Shown piece by piece: positions 5,379 to 5,637 of a stretch of 5,637 bases of DNA. How positions within the stretch are numbered: the stretch's first letter is position 1; every line of letters starts with the position of its first letter. This DNA is from JBCDBL01 sp039183635 (lineage in GTDB: Bacteria; Pseudomonadota; Alphaproteobacteria; Caulobacterales; Parvularculaceae). Under the pieces are notes generated by a model. The model was not told the DNA's origin. It made no database searches and saw only the letters and a list, made by a program, of their open reading frames with translations. Where the stretch lies: assembly GCA_039183635.1 (NCBI GenBank), contig JBCDBL010000176.1, forward strand, positions 1-5,637, in the 5' to 3' direction. A program made the translations under genes and the position numbers.

Positions 5379-5637
5379 ATGCGTTTTTCGCCGGAATTTC
5401 TGGAAGATCTTAAAAGCCGTCTGCGCTTGTCCGACATTATCGGACGCACGGTGAAGCTAAAAAAACAGGGGCGGGAGTGGGCGGGGTTGTCGCCCTTCAC
5501 CACGGAGAAGACCCCGTCGTGTTTTTTGAAAGACCACAAGGGGGTGTACCAATGTTTTTGTTGAGGTGAGCACCGCGAAAAAAAAACGGTTGTTGAGGTG
5601 AAGGAGCGTCGCAGCTTTTATGTGGGGGTGGAGAAAC
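5379..5637 (+). CDS. dnaG: DNA primase DnaG, N-terminus (partial, frame broken near the edge)
   Basis: Primase makes the RNA primers for replication, working with the replicative helicase. The readable part has 61 residues: MRFSPEFLEDLKSRL, then SDIIGRTVKLKKQGREWAGLSPF and EKTPS, and KGVYQCF. This is the start of the N-terminal zinc-binding (CHC2) domain. The frame ends at TGA 5562-5564, exactly where primases read CFGCGEHGD; changing T5559 to G and A5564 to C would restore that motif, and GGTGAGCAC still encodes GEH. Later bases keep traces of the expected EVEGLSF and VEK segments with small length changes. An essential gene is unlikely to be dead, so sequence error at a contig end is the best reading. 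In the usual C-x2-H zinc half, Ser38 and Thr41 replace Cys and His. There is no clear Shine-Dalgarno; the ATG at 5379 gives the standard family start. Confidence 0.85.

Overview
The window looks like chromosome of a moderately GC-rich alphaproteobacterium. The evidence is a DUF6356 small membrane protein, a SorA clade and a DnaG N-terminus of the kinds I associate with that class, and GC-rich codon use in most genes. The order within the class cannot be fixed from the sequence. Both edges look like places where an assembly would stop: the left edge lies inside an insertion sequence, and the right edge lies in a dnaG whose last 80 bases or so are garbled.

Left part (1-1793), accessory and surface-glycan DNA. 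Bases 1 to about 141 are the end of an IS3-family element, with the start of its OrfA transposase on the minus strand and an amber codon at position 10. The element abuts, and probably interrupts, an AT-rich gene whose remaining 3' part (142-557) resembles the C-terminus of DUF6492 proteins. Convergent to it is an intact family 4 glycosyltransferase (minus strand, 582-1793). A non-coding stretch of about 300 bases follows, relatively AT-rich, carrying divergent promoters.

Middle part (2093-5182), one co-directional cluster: a DUF6356 small membrane protein, a perfect 13-bp palindrome, a YeiH/TauZ-type putative sulfate/sulfite exporter, a Tat-exported SorA-type sulfite dehydrogenase (molybdenum cofactor subunit), and a membrane-anchored c-type cytochrome of the SorB kind. 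The last three are tightly spaced (25 and 7 nt gaps) and fit one job: periplasmic oxidation of sulfite to sulfate, electrons passing to cytochrome c and the respiratory chain, with a membrane carrier moving the sulfur oxyanion. The substrate assignment is by family and context.

Right part (5183-5637): an intergenic region with a candidate sigma70-type promoter followed by three copies of TTATTCG (two forming a hairpin), then the start of dnaG (primase). The dnaG frame stops after 61 codons, but recognisable primase sequence continues in disturbed form to the end, which points to poor sequence at a contig end rather than a genuinely dead essential gene.

I found no CRISPR array, tRNA or rRNA. 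The nearest thing to a coherent 'system' is the sulfite oxidation/export cluster with its DUF6356 neighbour. Its components are known families, so I do not claim an undescribed system.
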